DNA from: Novosphingobium rosa NBRC 15208
GTDB taxonomy: Bacteria > Pseudomonadota > Alphaproteobacteria > Sphingomonadales > Sphingomonadaceae
Reading direction: 5' to 3'
Assembly (NCBI RefSeq): GCF_001598555.1
Contig: NZ_BCZE01000010.1
Span: forward strand, 1 to 64,000
Length of the DNA: 64,000 nucleotides
The notes under the pieces were generated by a model that saw only the letters and a list, made by a program, of their open reading frames with translations, did no database searches and had not been told where the DNA came from. Both the position numbers and the translations under genes were made by a program. Position 1 is the first letter of the stretch. Every line of letters begins with the position of its first letter. Positions 43,310 to 52,978 of the stretch are shown here, in pieces.

Positions 43310-46300
43310 GCCTGCGCCTCCTGCGCGTTGCCGCCCTTCTTGCGGGTCCACTTGTCCCACTGCTCCTTGAGCGTCAGGCGGATCAGCACGAAGAACAGCG
43401 GGATGAAGAACACCGCCAGCACCGTCGCCGTCAGCATGCCGCCGATCACGGCGGTGCCGATGGCGATGCGCGCATTGGCGCCCGCGCCATGGGCCAGCGC
43501 CAGCGGCAGCACGCCGAAGATGAAGGCGCAGCTGGTCATCAGGATCGGGCGCAGGCGGATACGCGCCGAATTGAGCGCCGCCTCCAGAATGCCCTTGCCC
43601 TTGTGGACTTCGGCTTCGGCGAATTCGATCATGAGGATCGCGTTTTTCGCCGCCAGACCCATGGTGGTGGTGAGGCCGATCTGCAGATAGACGTCATTTT
43701 CCAGCCCGCGCAGCGTCACCATGGCGATGGCGCCCACCAGACCCAGCGGGATCACCAGCAGTACGGCCACCGGCACGCTCCAGCTTTCATAAAGCGCGGC
43801 AAGGCACAGGAAGACCACGATCAGCGACACGCCATAGAGGATCGGCGCCTGCCCGCCCGCCAGCCGTTCCTGATAGGATGTGCCCGACCATGCCACGCCG
43901 ACACCGGGATATTTGTCGGCGATTTCCTGGAAGGTGTTCATCGCATCGCCCGAGGAATAGCCGGCTGCGGGCTGGCCCGAGAACTCATAGTTCGAAATGG
44001 CGTTGAAGCGCAGCAGCGAGGTCGGCGCCTTGCCCCAGCTGGCCGAGGCGAAGGTGGAGAAGGGCACCATCTGCCCGTCAGCGCCGCGCACATGCCAGTT
44101 GGCCAGATCCTCGGGGCGCGAGCGGAAGGGCCCGTCGCCCATCACATAGACGCGCTTCACGCGCCCGCGATCGACGAAATCATTGACATAGCTGCCGCCC
44201 CAGGCGGTGGTCAGCGTGTTGTTCACATTGGCCGCCGTGATGCCCAGCGCCTGCAGCTTCTGCGTATCGGTGTCGATCTTGAGCGTGGGCTGATCGGGCA
44301 GGCTGGTCAGGCGGACATTGGCGAGGCGCTTGTCGGCGCGGCAATCGGCCAGCACCTGATCCCGCACCTTGGCGAAATCCTCGCGTGAGAGGCCGCCGGT
44401 GTTCTGCAGCTCGGCCTGAAAGCCGGTGGCCTGCCCCAGCCCGCGCACGATGGGGGGCTGCAGTGCATAGAATTCGATATCGCGAAAGCCGGTCAGGGCC
44501 CTGGTGGCGCGGTTGGTGATGGCCTCGGCGGTGTTCTGGTCGCCGGGGCGGTCGTCCCAATCGGTCATCGAGATAAAGCCGCGGCCCGCGTTCTGGCCGT
44601 TGCCGCCGCTGCCGCCGCCCGCCACGGTGAGCACGGTGTCGACGTTCTTGGGCTCATGTTCGAGGAAGTATTTCTCGATCGCGAGTTGCGCCTGCTGGGT
44701 GCGTTCGATGGTCGCGCCGGAGGGCAGCTGGAGGCTGAGCTGGCCAAAACCCTGATCCTCATTGGGCAGGAAGCCGGTGGGCAGGCGGGTGAACAGGAAG
44801 GCCAGCAGCACCAGCATCGCCACATAGGAGATCAAGGGCAAACGCTTCTTCTTGGCCACGCGTTCCGCGCGCGGATAATACCAGTTCACCAGCTTGCCGA
44901 AGTACTTCTCGAACTTCTCGCGCATCCAGTGGCTGGCGCGGCCGACCAGACTGGTTTCATCCTCATCCTCGGGCCGCTTGAGCAGCGTGGCGGTCAGCGC
45001 GGGCGAGAGGATCAGCGCCACCATCACCGACAGCGCCATGGCCGCCACGATGGTGAGCGAGAACTGGCGATAGATCACGCCGGTCGAGCCGCCGAAAAAG
45101 GCCATCGGCAGGAACACGGCGGAAAGCACCAGCGCGATGGCGACCAGCGCGACCGAGATTTCCTTCATCGATTCGATGGTGGCGTCACGCGGGCTCATGC
45201 CGGGGTTTTCGTGCATCAGCCGCTCGACATTTTCCACCACCACGATGGCGTCGTCGACCAGCAGGCCGATGGCCAGCACCATGCCGAAGAGCGTCAACGT
45301 GTTGATCGAATAGCCGAAGGCGGCAAACACCCCGAAGGTGCCCAGCAGCACCACCGGCACGGCGATGGCCGGGATCAGCGTGGCGCGCCAGCTCTGCAGG
45401 AAGATGAACATCACGATCACGACCAGCACGATGGCCTCGACCAGCGTTTCCACCACGTCATGCACCGATTTGGTGATGAAGCGGGTGGAATCGTTCGCGA
45501 AGGCATAGGCATAGCCGGGCGGCAGCTTCTGCCGCTCGAACTCGGCCTTGACCAGTTCGGCGGTGGCCAGCGCGTCCGCGCCCGGCGAGAGCGAAACCGC
45601 CAGCGCCGCGCCGGGATGGCCGTTGACGCGGCTGACCACGCCATAGCTTTCCGCGCCAAGCTCGATGCGGGCCACGTCTTTCAGCAGCACATTGGCGCCA
45701 TTGGCCTGCGTCTTCACCACGATCTGGGCGAACTGGTCCGGCGTCTGCAGGCGTGATTGCGCCGTCACCGTGGCGTCCAGCATCTGGCCCGCCGGGCTGG
45801 GCACCGCGCCGATCTCGCCCGCCGCCACTTCGGCGTTCTGGGCGGTGATGGCGCTGGTGATGTCGCTGGGCATCAGCTGATAGCTGGCCAGCTTGTTGGG
45901 ATCGAGCCAGATGCGCATCGCATATTGCGAGCCATAGACCTGCGTCTGGCCCACGCCCTGAATGCGCCCGATGGTCTCCTGCATATGGCTGACCATGAAG
46001 TCGGAGACGTCGATGTTGGTCGACTTGTCATAGGTGTCGTAGAAGGCGGCGATCATCAGGAAGTCCGGGTTGGACTTCGTCACGCGCACGCCCTGCTGCT
46101 GCACCTGCGCGGGCAGGCGGGTGAGCGCCTGCTGCACCTTGTTCTGCACCTGCACCTGCGCGATGTCGGGGTTGGTGCCCTTCACGAAGGTGGCATTGAT
46201 CTGCACCGTGCCCGCGGAGCTGGAGGTCGAGCTGAAATAGAGCAGCCCGTCGATGCCGGTCAGCTGCTGCTCGATCACCTGCGTCACGCTGCTTTCCAGC

Positions 46301-46467
46301 GTGGCCGCAGAGGCGCCCGGATAGGTGGCGTTGACGTTGACCTGAGGCGGGGCGATGTCCGGAAATTGCTGGACGGGCAGGCTCAGCAGCGCGCCCACGC
46401 CGATCATCATGGTGATGATGGCGATCACCCAGGCGAAAATCGGCCGATCGATGAAAATACGCGACAT
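43306..46467 (-). CDS. RND multidrug efflux pump, hydrophobe/amphiphile (HAE-1) family
   Basis: The 1053-aa inner-membrane pump has 12 membrane helices and two large periplasmic loops. It begins MSRIFIDRPIFAWVIAI and shows TYPGASAATLESSVT near residue 50. The proton-relay aspartate pair is in GLLVDDAIVVVENVE (TM4) and the conserved Lys in TTMGLAAKNAILMIEFA (TM10). Its size and motifs match AcrB/MexB. It should export toxic amphiphiles with the MFP encoded upstream and the outer-membrane factor downstream in a three-gene operon. No TetR-type regulator is adjacent. Confidence 0.96.
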   Translation of the reverse strand: MSRIFIDRPIFAWVIAIITMMIGVGALLSLPVQQFPDIAPPQVNVNATYPGASAATLESSVTQVIEQQLTGIDGLLYFSSTSSSAGTVQINATFVKGTNPDIAQVQVQNKVQQALTRLPAQVQQQGVRVTKSNPDFLMIAAFYDTYDKSTNIDVSDFMVSHMQETIGRIQGVGQTQVYGSQYAMRIWLDPNKLASYQLMPSDITSAITAQNAEVAAGEIGAVPSPAGQMLDATVTAQSRLQTPDQFAQIVVKTQANGANVLLKDVARIELGAESYGVVSRVNGHPGAALAVSLSPGADALATAELVKAEFERQKLPPGYAYAFANDSTRFITKSVHDVVETLVEAIVLVVIVMFIFLQSWRATLIPAIAVPVVLLGTFGVFAAFGYSINTLTLFGMVLAIGLLVDDAIVVVENVERLMHENPGMSPRDATIESMKEISVALVAIALVLSAVFLPMAFFGGSTGVIYRQFSLTIVAAMALSVMVALILSPALTATLLKRPEDEDETSLVGRASHWMREKFEKYFGKLVNWYYPRAERVAKKKRLPLISYVAMLVLLAFLFTRLPTGFLPNEDQGFGQLSLQLPSGATIERTQQAQLAIEKYFLEHEPKNVDTVLTVAGGGSGGNGQNAGRGFISMTDWDDRPGDQNTAEAITNRATRALTGFRDIEFYALQPPIVRGLGQATGFQAELQNTGGLSREDFAKVRDQVLADCRADKRLANVRLTSLPDQPTLKIDTDTQKLQALGITAANVNNTLTTAWGGSYVNDFVDRGRVKRVYVMGDGPFRSRPEDLANWHVRGADGQMVPFSTFASASWGKAPTSLLRFNAISNYEFSGQPAAGYSSGDAMNTFQEIADKYPGVGVAWSGTSYQERLAGGQAPILYGVSLIVVFLCLAALYESWSVPVAVLLVIPLGLVGAIAMVTLRGLENDVYLQIGLTTTMGLAAKNAILMIEFAEAEVHKGKGILEAALNSARIRLRPILMTSCAFIFGVLPLALAHGAGANARIAIGTAVIGGMLTATVLAVFFIPLFFVLIRLTLKEQWDKWTRKKGGNAQEAQA

Positions 46468-46476
46468 GGATCAGCC

Positions 46477-47697
46477 TTATTTCGCGCTCTGGGCGCCGTT
46501 TTTGTCCAGCTTGTAACCTTGGGCGCTGTTTTCCGGCACCGGCTTGACCGCGCCATTGGGGCGCAGCAGGCCAAGGCCTTGCGTGATGACCTTGTCGCCC
46601 GGCTTGATGCCGTCGGTGACCACCCATGTGTCGCCCACGGTGCGCACGGCGGTGACCTGACGCATCTCCGCCTTGTTGCCCTGACCCACGACATAGACCG
46701 TGGCGGTGCCCCGCGCATCGCGGCTGACCGCGCCCTGCGGCACGAGGATCACCCGCGTCTGCACCGCCTGGCTCAGGCGTGCCCGCACGAAGAGGCCCGG
46801 CAGCAACAGCCCCTTGGGATTGGGGAAGCGCGCGCGCAGCGTCACCGTGCCGGTGGCCGAATCCACCGTGACTTCGGAGAATTCCAGCTTGCCCGGCAGG
46901 GCATAATCCTTGCCGTCATCCAGCCGCAGTTTGACGTCTGGCTCGCGGGCCTGCGCGCCGCCATCGGCCAGCGCCTGACGCAGCTTCATCATATCCGCCG
47001 CATTCTGCTGGATGTCGACATAGATCGGATCGAGCACGGCGATGGTGGCCAGCGCATCGGCCTGATTGGCCGTCACCAGCGCGCCATCGGTGAAGGCCGA
47101 GCGGCTGATGCGGCCCGTCAGGGGCGCGGGGACGGTGGTGTAATGCAGGTTGATGCGCGCGGTTTCCAGTGCGGCGCGGGTCTGCATCACGCTGGCCGCC
47201 GCCGTGCGCGCGGTGGCGGCGGCATCGGTGTAATCCTGCTGCGAGACGGCCTGACTGGCGGCCAGCGGCTTGTAGCGGTCGGCCTTGATCTTCGCCGCTT
47301 CGGCGCTGGCCTGCGCGCTGGTGAGATTGGCCTGCGCCTGATTGGCCGCCGCGCGGTACAGGCTGGGATCGATGCGATAGAGCGGTTGCCCGGCCTTCAC
47401 CATCGCGCCTTCCTCGAACAGGCGCTTCTCGATCAGGCCGGAAACCTGCGGGCGCACCTGCGAGACGCGATAGGGCGCGGTGCGGCCGGGCAGCTCCACC
47501 TCCAGCGGCACGGTGCTTTCCGTGGCGACCCAATAGCCGACCTCGGCGGGGCCCCTCTCCTTGTTCTTGCCCTTGCCAGAACAGGCGGCAAGGCCAAGGC
47601 TGCCCGCCAGCAGCAGCGTGATGGCGACACGCACGCGGGGGGCAGGCAAAAGGGGCTGGCGCTGGGCCAGCGCGGGGGAGGAAACTGTACGGCTCAT
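46477..47697 (-). CDS. RND efflux membrane-fusion lipoprotein (AcrA/MexA type)
   Basis: The 406-aa periplasmic adaptor has a lipoprotein signal with lipobox SLGLAAC near residue 41, so it should be anchored to the inner membrane. The lipoyl/barrel-sandwich parts (VSQVRPQVSGLIEKRLFEEGAMVKAGQ and RISRSAFTDGALV) flank an alpha-hairpin (about 100-190). A beta-barrel domain and C-terminal membrane-proximal domain (GLFVRARLSQAV, VLVPQGAVSRDARG-like) follow. The start ATG 47697 is chosen because the signal begins there. The pump starts nine bases after its stop. Confidence 0.94.
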   Translation of the reverse strand: MSRTVSSPALAQRQPLLPAPRVRVAITLLLAGSLGLAACSGKGKNKERGPAEVGYWVATESTVPLEVELPGRTAPYRVSQVRPQVSGLIEKRLFEEGAMVKAGQPLYRIDPSLYRAAANQAQANLTSAQASAEAAKIKADRYKPLAASQAVSQQDYTDAAATARTAAASVMQTRAALETARINLHYTTVPAPLTGRISRSAFTDGALVTANQADALATIAVLDPIYVDIQQNAADMMKLRQALADGGAQAREPDVKLRLDDGKDYALPGKLEFSEVTVDSATGTVTLRARFPNPKGLLLPGLFVRARLSQAVQTRVILVPQGAVSRDARGTATVYVVGQGNKAEMRQVTAVRTVGDTWVVTDGIKPGDKVITQGLGLLRPNGAVKPVPENSAQGYKLDKNGAQSAK

Positions 47698-47882
47698 GAA
47701 CGGCTCTTCGGGCGAAGGCGGGGGGCAAGTCAAGGTGGTGAGCCGCGCACTTGGCGGGATCGTGACAATTTGTTACCGGGCGACCCAGCCCGTCCCCGGC
47801 AATCTTAAAAACGCCATATAAATCACCCGATCTCCCGGCCGTTTATAGGGCGAAAAATGAGCGCTTTGAGCCCGATTGCCGC
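47698..47882 (-). promoter_or_regulatory. Upstream region of the RND efflux operon
   Basis: The 185 bases separate the M16 peptidase stop from the MFP start. The stretch around 47765-47850 is AT-richer (TTTGTTACC, CTTAAAAACGCC on the + strand) and should hold the operon promoter. No operator palindrome stands out. Confidence 0.35.
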
Positions 47883-50762
47883 TTACGGCCTGGGCAGATC
47901 GACTGCATCGGGCAGCACCACCGATTCTACGGCGGCGGCATCGGTCAGATAGCGTTGCGCCGCCGCCTGCACCTGCGCCGGGGTGACGGCCATCAGCCTT
48001 TCCTTGGCGTGCAGATTGCGCTCGATATGGTCGGGTTCGCTCTGGGCGCGCATGGTCATGCCCATCCAGCCGGCGTTGCTTTTCAGCGCATTGTCGAAAC
48101 TTTCGGCCAGCGGAGCGCGGGCGCGCTGGAACACATCCTGACTGACGCCATGATCGCGCAATGCTTCGAGCGTCTCGCGGATGGCGGCGCGGGTGGCGCC
48201 CAGATCCTTCACATCCACCGAGGCATTGATGGTGAACAGGCCGAAGCCCTTGTAGATGCGTGAGTTCTCGCTGCTGGAGCCGGGCGAATAGGCCTTGCCC
48301 AGCTTCTGGCGCAGGGTCTCTGTCAGCTGGATGCGGACCACCCGCTCCAGCATGTTGAGCACCTGCTTTTCCTGCGGGTCGCTGTCATCGCGGGTCAGCC
48401 AGACGAGATAGACCAGCGACTGGTCCTTGGCCCCGGCATGGCGCACGATCCGCAAGGTGTGGTTGGCGGTGAAGGGCCTTGTGCGGCGCTCGGCATAGGG
48501 CTGGAAACCGGCCTCTCGCACCGGCAAAGCGCCCAAAGTGTGCGCGACCGAGGCGATGGCCTTGTCCTCATTCACATCGCCGACAATGCCGATCTCGATG
48601 GCGCCATGGGCGAGGCGGTCCGAGATGGTGGCTTTCAGCCGGGCGAAATTCTGGGCGCGATAGGCCTCGATCGGCTGGCGGGTGAAGCGCGGATCGCCAT
48701 CGGAGAGAATACCGCCCAATTGCGAGACCAGCGCGGCGCCGGGCGTGGAGCGGCTCTGCGCGAACATGGTGTCGATCGACTGGCGGAAGGGCTCCTCGCC
48801 CTCGGGCCGATAGCCCGGATCGGTGAGCAGGGCGGCCATCAGCTCCATCTGCAGATCGAGGTCGGCGGGCAGCACGCCCGCCGAGCTGATGAAGGTATCG
48901 CCGCCATTGGTCAGGCCAAGGCTATAGGAGTGCCCGGCCAGCATGCTGCGCAGATCCTCGCGGCTGTGCTTGCCAAGGCCGCCATTGCCCAGCACCTGGG
49001 TCATGATGACGGCCAGCGGATCGGCCTTGCTGTTGAGCATCGTGCCGCCATCGAGCGACATCGCCACCATCACCTGATCCTTGGCCAGATCGGTGTGCTT
49101 GATGTTCAGCCGCACGCCATTGGCGAAGCGGATTTCGCGAATGCCGCGGTCCGGCTCGCGATGGTCTTCCGCCACTGTGCCGGCCGGGCCGAAATCGGTG
49201 TAGGCGAAGGGCACTTCGGCCTGCTGAGCCTCTTCGGGCAGGGCGGCCTTGACCCCTTCATCCCATGCCGCGCGCAGGGCTGCCTCGCCGCCCTCGGGGG
49301 CCTTGGGGCCCTCGAAGCGGATCAGCGGTTCGGTCAGGGGCACGGTTTCGGTTTTCAGCGCCGCCAGAACGCTTTGGGGCGTGATATGCGGGATCAGCTT
49401 CTGGATGCGCGCCAGCGTGGCGGCGGGCGTGGAGGGCACCGCCTCCTCGCGCAGCAGGCCGAAGGCATTGTTCAGCAGCACGCCGTTGCTGCGCGTGTCC
49501 TGCGCGGCGGCGGCATGTTCGGCATTGGTCTTGAGGTTGGCGATATGCTCGGCCACCTCGGCTTGCGTAAAGCCCCTGTCGAGCGCGCGGCGCAAGGTGG
49601 CGGTGGCCGCGATCAACCCCTTATGCCATCCGCCGACATCGGTTTCGACCGAAAGATAGGTGTTGCGCCCGGCTTTCAGCATATCCGACGTGCCGAAGCT
49701 GGCGCCACGGAAGGGCGGATGGGCCTGCGTGGCCTGCCGCTGCAGACGCCGCTGGATGATGCCATACCCGATGGAGCGCAGCGTATCGAGATCGCGCTGG
49801 GCCTGCGTGTCGGGCTCTTTCAGCCATGGGCCTTCGGCGGTGATGTCGATCCGCTCCGGGCTGGCGGGATCGAGATAGATCGAGGCATGGCCCTTATTGG
49901 CCAGATCGATCGGCCCGGCCTTGGCCGCAGCGGGCGAGGGCTTGGCCTTCCACGTTGCGAAATGGGCCTTGATGGCGGCTTCCACGGCAGCGGGATCGAT
50001 GTCGCCGATCACGATGATGGTGGTCTTGGCGGGCACGTAATTGCGGGCCCAGAAGGCGCGCAGCGTATCGGGCGTGGCGGCGTCCAGCGTTGGCGTCACG
50101 CCGATGGGCATGCGCGCCACATAGCGCGCGCCCGGGGCGATAAAGTTCAGCCGGTTTTCCAGCGCGCGGTAGGACCAGCTGTTGCGGTCACGCTTTTCGG
50201 CCAGCACCACGCCGCGCTCGCGGGTGGTTTGCGCGGCGGGGAACGTCAGTTCGCTGGCGGTTTCGCGCATCAGCATCAGCGCCGTATCGATCAGCTGGGG
50301 ATCGTTGCGCGGCAGATCGAGCTGATAGGTGGTGTGATCGAAGGAGGTCTGGGCGTTGGTGTCCGCGCCGAAGGCCAGACCCAGCCGCTCCAGCAGGCGG
50401 ATCATCTCGCCCGAGGGCACATGGGTCGAGCCCTGAAAGGCCATATGCTCGACATAATGGGCATAGCCACGCTCGGCATCGCTTTCGTCGAGCGATCCGG
50501 CGGCGACCTCCATGCGCACCATCACCTCGCCTTTGGGGGTGGTGTTGGGGCGGATGATGTAGCGCATGCCGCTGGGCAGGCGCCCGAAGCGCCACGCCGG
50601 ATCGAGCGGCACGTCGCTTTTTTCAAAGGCCCAGACGGGCTTCGAGGCTGAGGCCTCTTTGGCTTTCGCGCCTGTCGCGTGCCTTGCCGGCGCGGGCTTG
50701 GCCGCTGCCAGAGGGGCAAGCACCATGCTGCCGGCGCAAGCGGCCAGCAGCAGGCTTTTCAT
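47883..50762 (-). CDS. M16 family zinc metallopeptidase (pitrilysin/insulinase type)
   Basis: The 959-aa exported protein has a signal peptide (residues about 1-20, CAGSMVLAPLAAA). The N-terminal M16 domain carries the inverted zinc motif HYVEH (His102, Glu105, His106) and a downstream Glu in TTRERGVVLAEKRDR. Three further M16-like repeats follow, including GSLDESDAERGYAHY-type and inactive halves (LNSKADPLAVIMTQVLGNGGLGKHSRED). The catalytic residues are intact. It should cleave peptides in the periplasm. The start lacks a clear Shine-Dalgarno; 34 bases separate it from purC on the same strand. Confidence 0.9.
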   Translation of the reverse strand: MKSLLLAACAGSMVLAPLAAAKPAPARHATGAKAKEASASKPVWAFEKSDVPLDPAWRFGRLPSGMRYIIRPNTTPKGEVMVRMEVAAGSLDESDAERGYAHYVEHMAFQGSTHVPSGEMIRLLERLGLAFGADTNAQTSFDHTTYQLDLPRNDPQLIDTALMLMRETASELTFPAAQTTRERGVVLAEKRDRNSWSYRALENRLNFIAPGARYVARMPIGVTPTLDAATPDTLRAFWARNYVPAKTTIIVIGDIDPAAVEAAIKAHFATWKAKPSPAAAKAGPIDLANKGHASIYLDPASPERIDITAEGPWLKEPDTQAQRDLDTLRSIGYGIIQRRLQRQATQAHPPFRGASFGTSDMLKAGRNTYLSVETDVGGWHKGLIAATATLRRALDRGFTQAEVAEHIANLKTNAEHAAAAQDTRSNGVLLNNAFGLLREEAVPSTPAATLARIQKLIPHITPQSVLAALKTETVPLTEPLIRFEGPKAPEGGEAALRAAWDEGVKAALPEEAQQAEVPFAYTDFGPAGTVAEDHREPDRGIREIRFANGVRLNIKHTDLAKDQVMVAMSLDGGTMLNSKADPLAVIMTQVLGNGGLGKHSREDLRSMLAGHSYSLGLTNGGDTFISSAGVLPADLDLQMELMAALLTDPGYRPEGEEPFRQSIDTMFAQSRSTPGAALVSQLGGILSDGDPRFTRQPIEAYRAQNFARLKATISDRLAHGAIEIGIVGDVNEDKAIASVAHTLGALPVREAGFQPYAERRTRPFTANHTLRIVRHAGAKDQSLVYLVWLTRDDSDPQEKQVLNMLERVVRIQLTETLRQKLGKAYSPGSSSENSRIYKGFGLFTINASVDVKDLGATRAAIRETLEALRDHGVSQDVFQRARAPLAESFDNALKSNAGWMGMTMRAQSEPDHIERNLHAKERLMAVTPAQVQAAAQRYLTDAAAVESVVLPDAVDLPRP

Positions 50763-50796
50763 CGAACGGCGCGAAAGCGTCAGAGGCAAGATCAGC

Positions 50797-51582
50797 TTAC
50801 TTGCCGCGCAGCTTGCGGTGAACCGAGAGGTCGAAGACTTCGGACGGGCCGTTGTTCTCGTTCTCAAGCAGGCCGAGGCGGCGGGCCACTTCCTGATAGG
50901 CCTCTTCCTCGCCGCCCAGATCGCGGCGGAAGCGGTCCTTGTCGAGCTTCTCGCCGGTGGTCATGTCCCACAGGCGGCAGCCGTCGGGGCTGATCTCGTC
51001 GGCCAGGATCACGCGGCTGTAATCGCCATCCCAGATGCGGCCGAACTCCAGCTTGAAGTCGATCAGGCGGATGTTGATCGCGGCGAACATGCCCGACATG
51101 AAATCGTTCACGCGGATGGCCATCGACGAGATGTCATGCATCTCCTCGTTGCTGGCCCAGCCGAAGGCGGCGATATGCTCTTCGGCGATCATCGGATCGT
51201 TGAGGGCATCGTCCTTGTAATAATATTCGATCAGCGTGTGAGGCAGGGGCTCACCCTCGGGGATGCCCAGGCGCTTGCTGATCGAGCCGGCCGCCACATT
51301 GCGGACCACCACCTCGATGGGGATGATCTCGACCTGGCGCACCAGCTGCTCGCGCATGTTGAGGCGCTTGATGAAATGGGTGGGGATGCCGATGTGGTTG
51401 AGGCGCGTGAACACATACTCGCTGATGCGGTTGTTGATCACGCCCTTGCCATTGATGGTGCCCTTCTTCTGTGCGTTGAAGGCGGTGGCGTCATCCTTGA
51501 AATACTGGATGATCGTGCCCGGCTCGGGGCCCTCATAAAGGATCTTGGCCTTGCCTTCGTAGATCTGGCGGCGACGGGACAT
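50797..51582 (-). CDS. purC: SAICAR synthetase (phosphoribosylaminoimidazole-succinocarboxamide synthase)
   Basis: The 261-aa enzyme joins CAIR and aspartate using ATP. It begins [18 protein letters not shown], with [33 protein letters not shown] and the [15 protein letters not shown] active-site block. Length fits the short PurC class. The ATG 51582 has AAGGA at proper spacing. It precedes the M16 peptidase by 34 bases and lies about 9 kb from purS/purQ, whereas these are often neighbours in alphaproteobacteria. Confidence 0.97.
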   Translation of the reverse strand: MSRRRQIYEGKAKILYEGPEPGTIIQYFKDDATAFNAQKKGTINGKGVINNRISEYVFTRLNHIGIPTHFIKRLNMREQLVRQVEIIPIEVVVRNVAAGSISKRLGIPEGEPLPHTLIEYYYKDDALNDPMIAEEHIAAFGWASNEEMHDISSMAIRVNDFMSGMFAAINIRLIDFKLEFGRIWDGDYSRVILADEISPDGCRLWDMTTGEKLDKDRFRRDLGGEEEAYQEVARRLGLLENENNGPSEVFDLSVHRKLRGK

Positions 51583-51649
51583 GGGCAAATCCTTTATCAA
51601 TTCAACGGCATCGAACGGGTCGGACGGAGCATCCGGCCCCAAAAGGCGA

Positions 51650-51702
51650 GCCCCGGCGCGCGAGGCTGCTGCGCAGTTGCGACAGCACCGCGCAGCCGGG
51701 GC
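51650..51702 (-). terminator. Possible terminator hairpin between the PLP enzyme gene and purC
   Basis: GCCCCGGC (51650-51657) complements GCCGGGGC (51695-51702), with additional pairing inside the 37-base spacer (CTGCTGCGCAG and GTGCTGTCGC). On the minus strand it lies about 80 bases after the stop of the PLP enzyme and is followed by CGCCTTTTGG. It may end that transcript or be a leader structure of purC. Confidence 0.4.
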
Positions 51703-51779
51703 GTAGGGGCCATATAGGCCAAGGTGTGTGCGTGTTCAACCACACACAGAGGTTCCTGTGTCAAGGGGGCGAATGGCGC

Positions 51780-52895
51780 TCAATTTTCCTTGAGAACGCC
51801 GGTGGCGAAGAAGCTTTCCAGCGCTTTGGCATGGGGCTGCCAGTCGATGCCCCGCTCGGCCAGCCAGTCGTCGCAGAAGCAGGTGTCGGTGTAGCGTTCG
51901 CCGCCGTCGCACAGGATGGTGACCACCGAGCCGCTTTCCCCCCGCGCCGCCATGTCCGAGATCAACCGCGCGCAGGCCCAGATGTTGGTGCCCGTCGAGC
52001 CGCCGACAGGCCGCCCGAGCCGTTCCGAAATCACCCGCATCGCCGCGATGGAGCGCGCATCGGAAATGGCGTCCATCCGGTCGATCACGTCGGGGATGAA
52101 AGAGGGTTCGTGGCGCGGGCGCCCGATCCCTTCGATGATGCTGGATTTGCAGGCGCCCAGCGAGGTGATCGAACGATCCGCATAGTGGCGGTGGAAGATC
52201 GAGGTTTCGGGATCGGCGACGCACAGCTGCGTATCGACCCGGCGATAGCGCAGATAGCGCCCGATGGTGGCCGATGTGCCGCCCGTGCCCGCGCCGCACA
52301 CAACCCATGCGGGGATGGGATGCTCTTCGCGCGCCATCTGCTGGAAGATCGATTCGGCGATGTTGTTGTTGCCGCGCCAGTCGGTCGCCCGCTCGGCATA
52401 GGTGAACTGGTCCATGTAATGGCCGCCGGTTTCCTCGGCGAGGCGCGCGCTGGCCTCGTAGACCGCGCCGGGGCTGTCCACATAATGGATCGCGCCTCCA
52501 TGGAAGCGGATCAGCGCGATCTTGGCGGCGGCCACCGTGCGCGGCACCACGGCGATAAAGCGCAGCCCCAGCAGCCGGGCGAAATAGGCTTCAGACACGG
52601 CGGTCGAGCCCGAGGATGCCTCGATCACGGTGGTGTCGGGCCCGATCCAGTCGTTGCACAGGGCATAGAGGAACAGCGAGCGGGCGAGGCGGTGCTTCAG
52701 GCTGCCTGTCGGGTGGCTGCTCTCGTCCTTGAAGTACAGGGTGATTCCGCCGCCCGGCAAGTGGCTGGTCCCCTCGATCGCATGATTGATCAGATGCGTG
52801 TCGCTGGTGCGGGTGATGTCGGCTTCGATGCGGCGGATGGCCTGGGCGTTCCAGGCGCGCCTCTCGCTCAGGGCTGCTTGCGTCATGCCGTTCAC
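51780..52895 (-). CDS. PLP-dependent cysteine synthase-family enzyme (possible cysteine desulfhydrase)
   Basis: The 371-aa fold-type-II PLP protein has the Schiff-base lysine in SHPTGSLKHRLA (Lys67), the phosphate-binding loop VCGAGTGGTSATIG and SSGSTAVSEAYF for carboxylate binding. It is longer than CysK/CysM (about 310 aa) and resembles the cysteine synthase-like group that includes mycobacterial Cds1, a cysteine desulfhydrase. It may therefore make cysteine or release sulfide. It is separated from purC by about 200 bases; the tad-like genes lie upstream on the same strand. Confidence 0.85.
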   Translation of the reverse strand: MNGMTQAALSERRAWNAQAIRRIEADITRTSDTHLINHAIEGTSHLPGGGITLYFKDESSHPTGSLKHRLARSLFLYALCNDWIGPDTTVIEASSGSTAVSEAYFARLLGLRFIAVVPRTVAAAKIALIRFHGGAIHYVDSPGAVYEASARLAEETGGHYMDQFTYAERATDWRGNNNIAESIFQQMAREEHPIPAWVVCGAGTGGTSATIGRYLRYRRVDTQLCVADPETSIFHRHYADRSITSLGACKSSIIEGIGRPRHEPSFIPDVIDRMDAISDARSIAAMRVISERLGRPVGGSTGTNIWACARLISDMAARGESGSVVTILCDGGERYTDTCFCDDWLAERGIDWQPHAKALESFFATGVLKEN

Positions 52896-52978
52896 TTCCC
52901 TGTGGGCCGGGTAAAGTCAAGGAGCAGATCACCGATTGCATGATCGGGCGCCGCAAGATCCGGCGCAGCCGGATGCTC

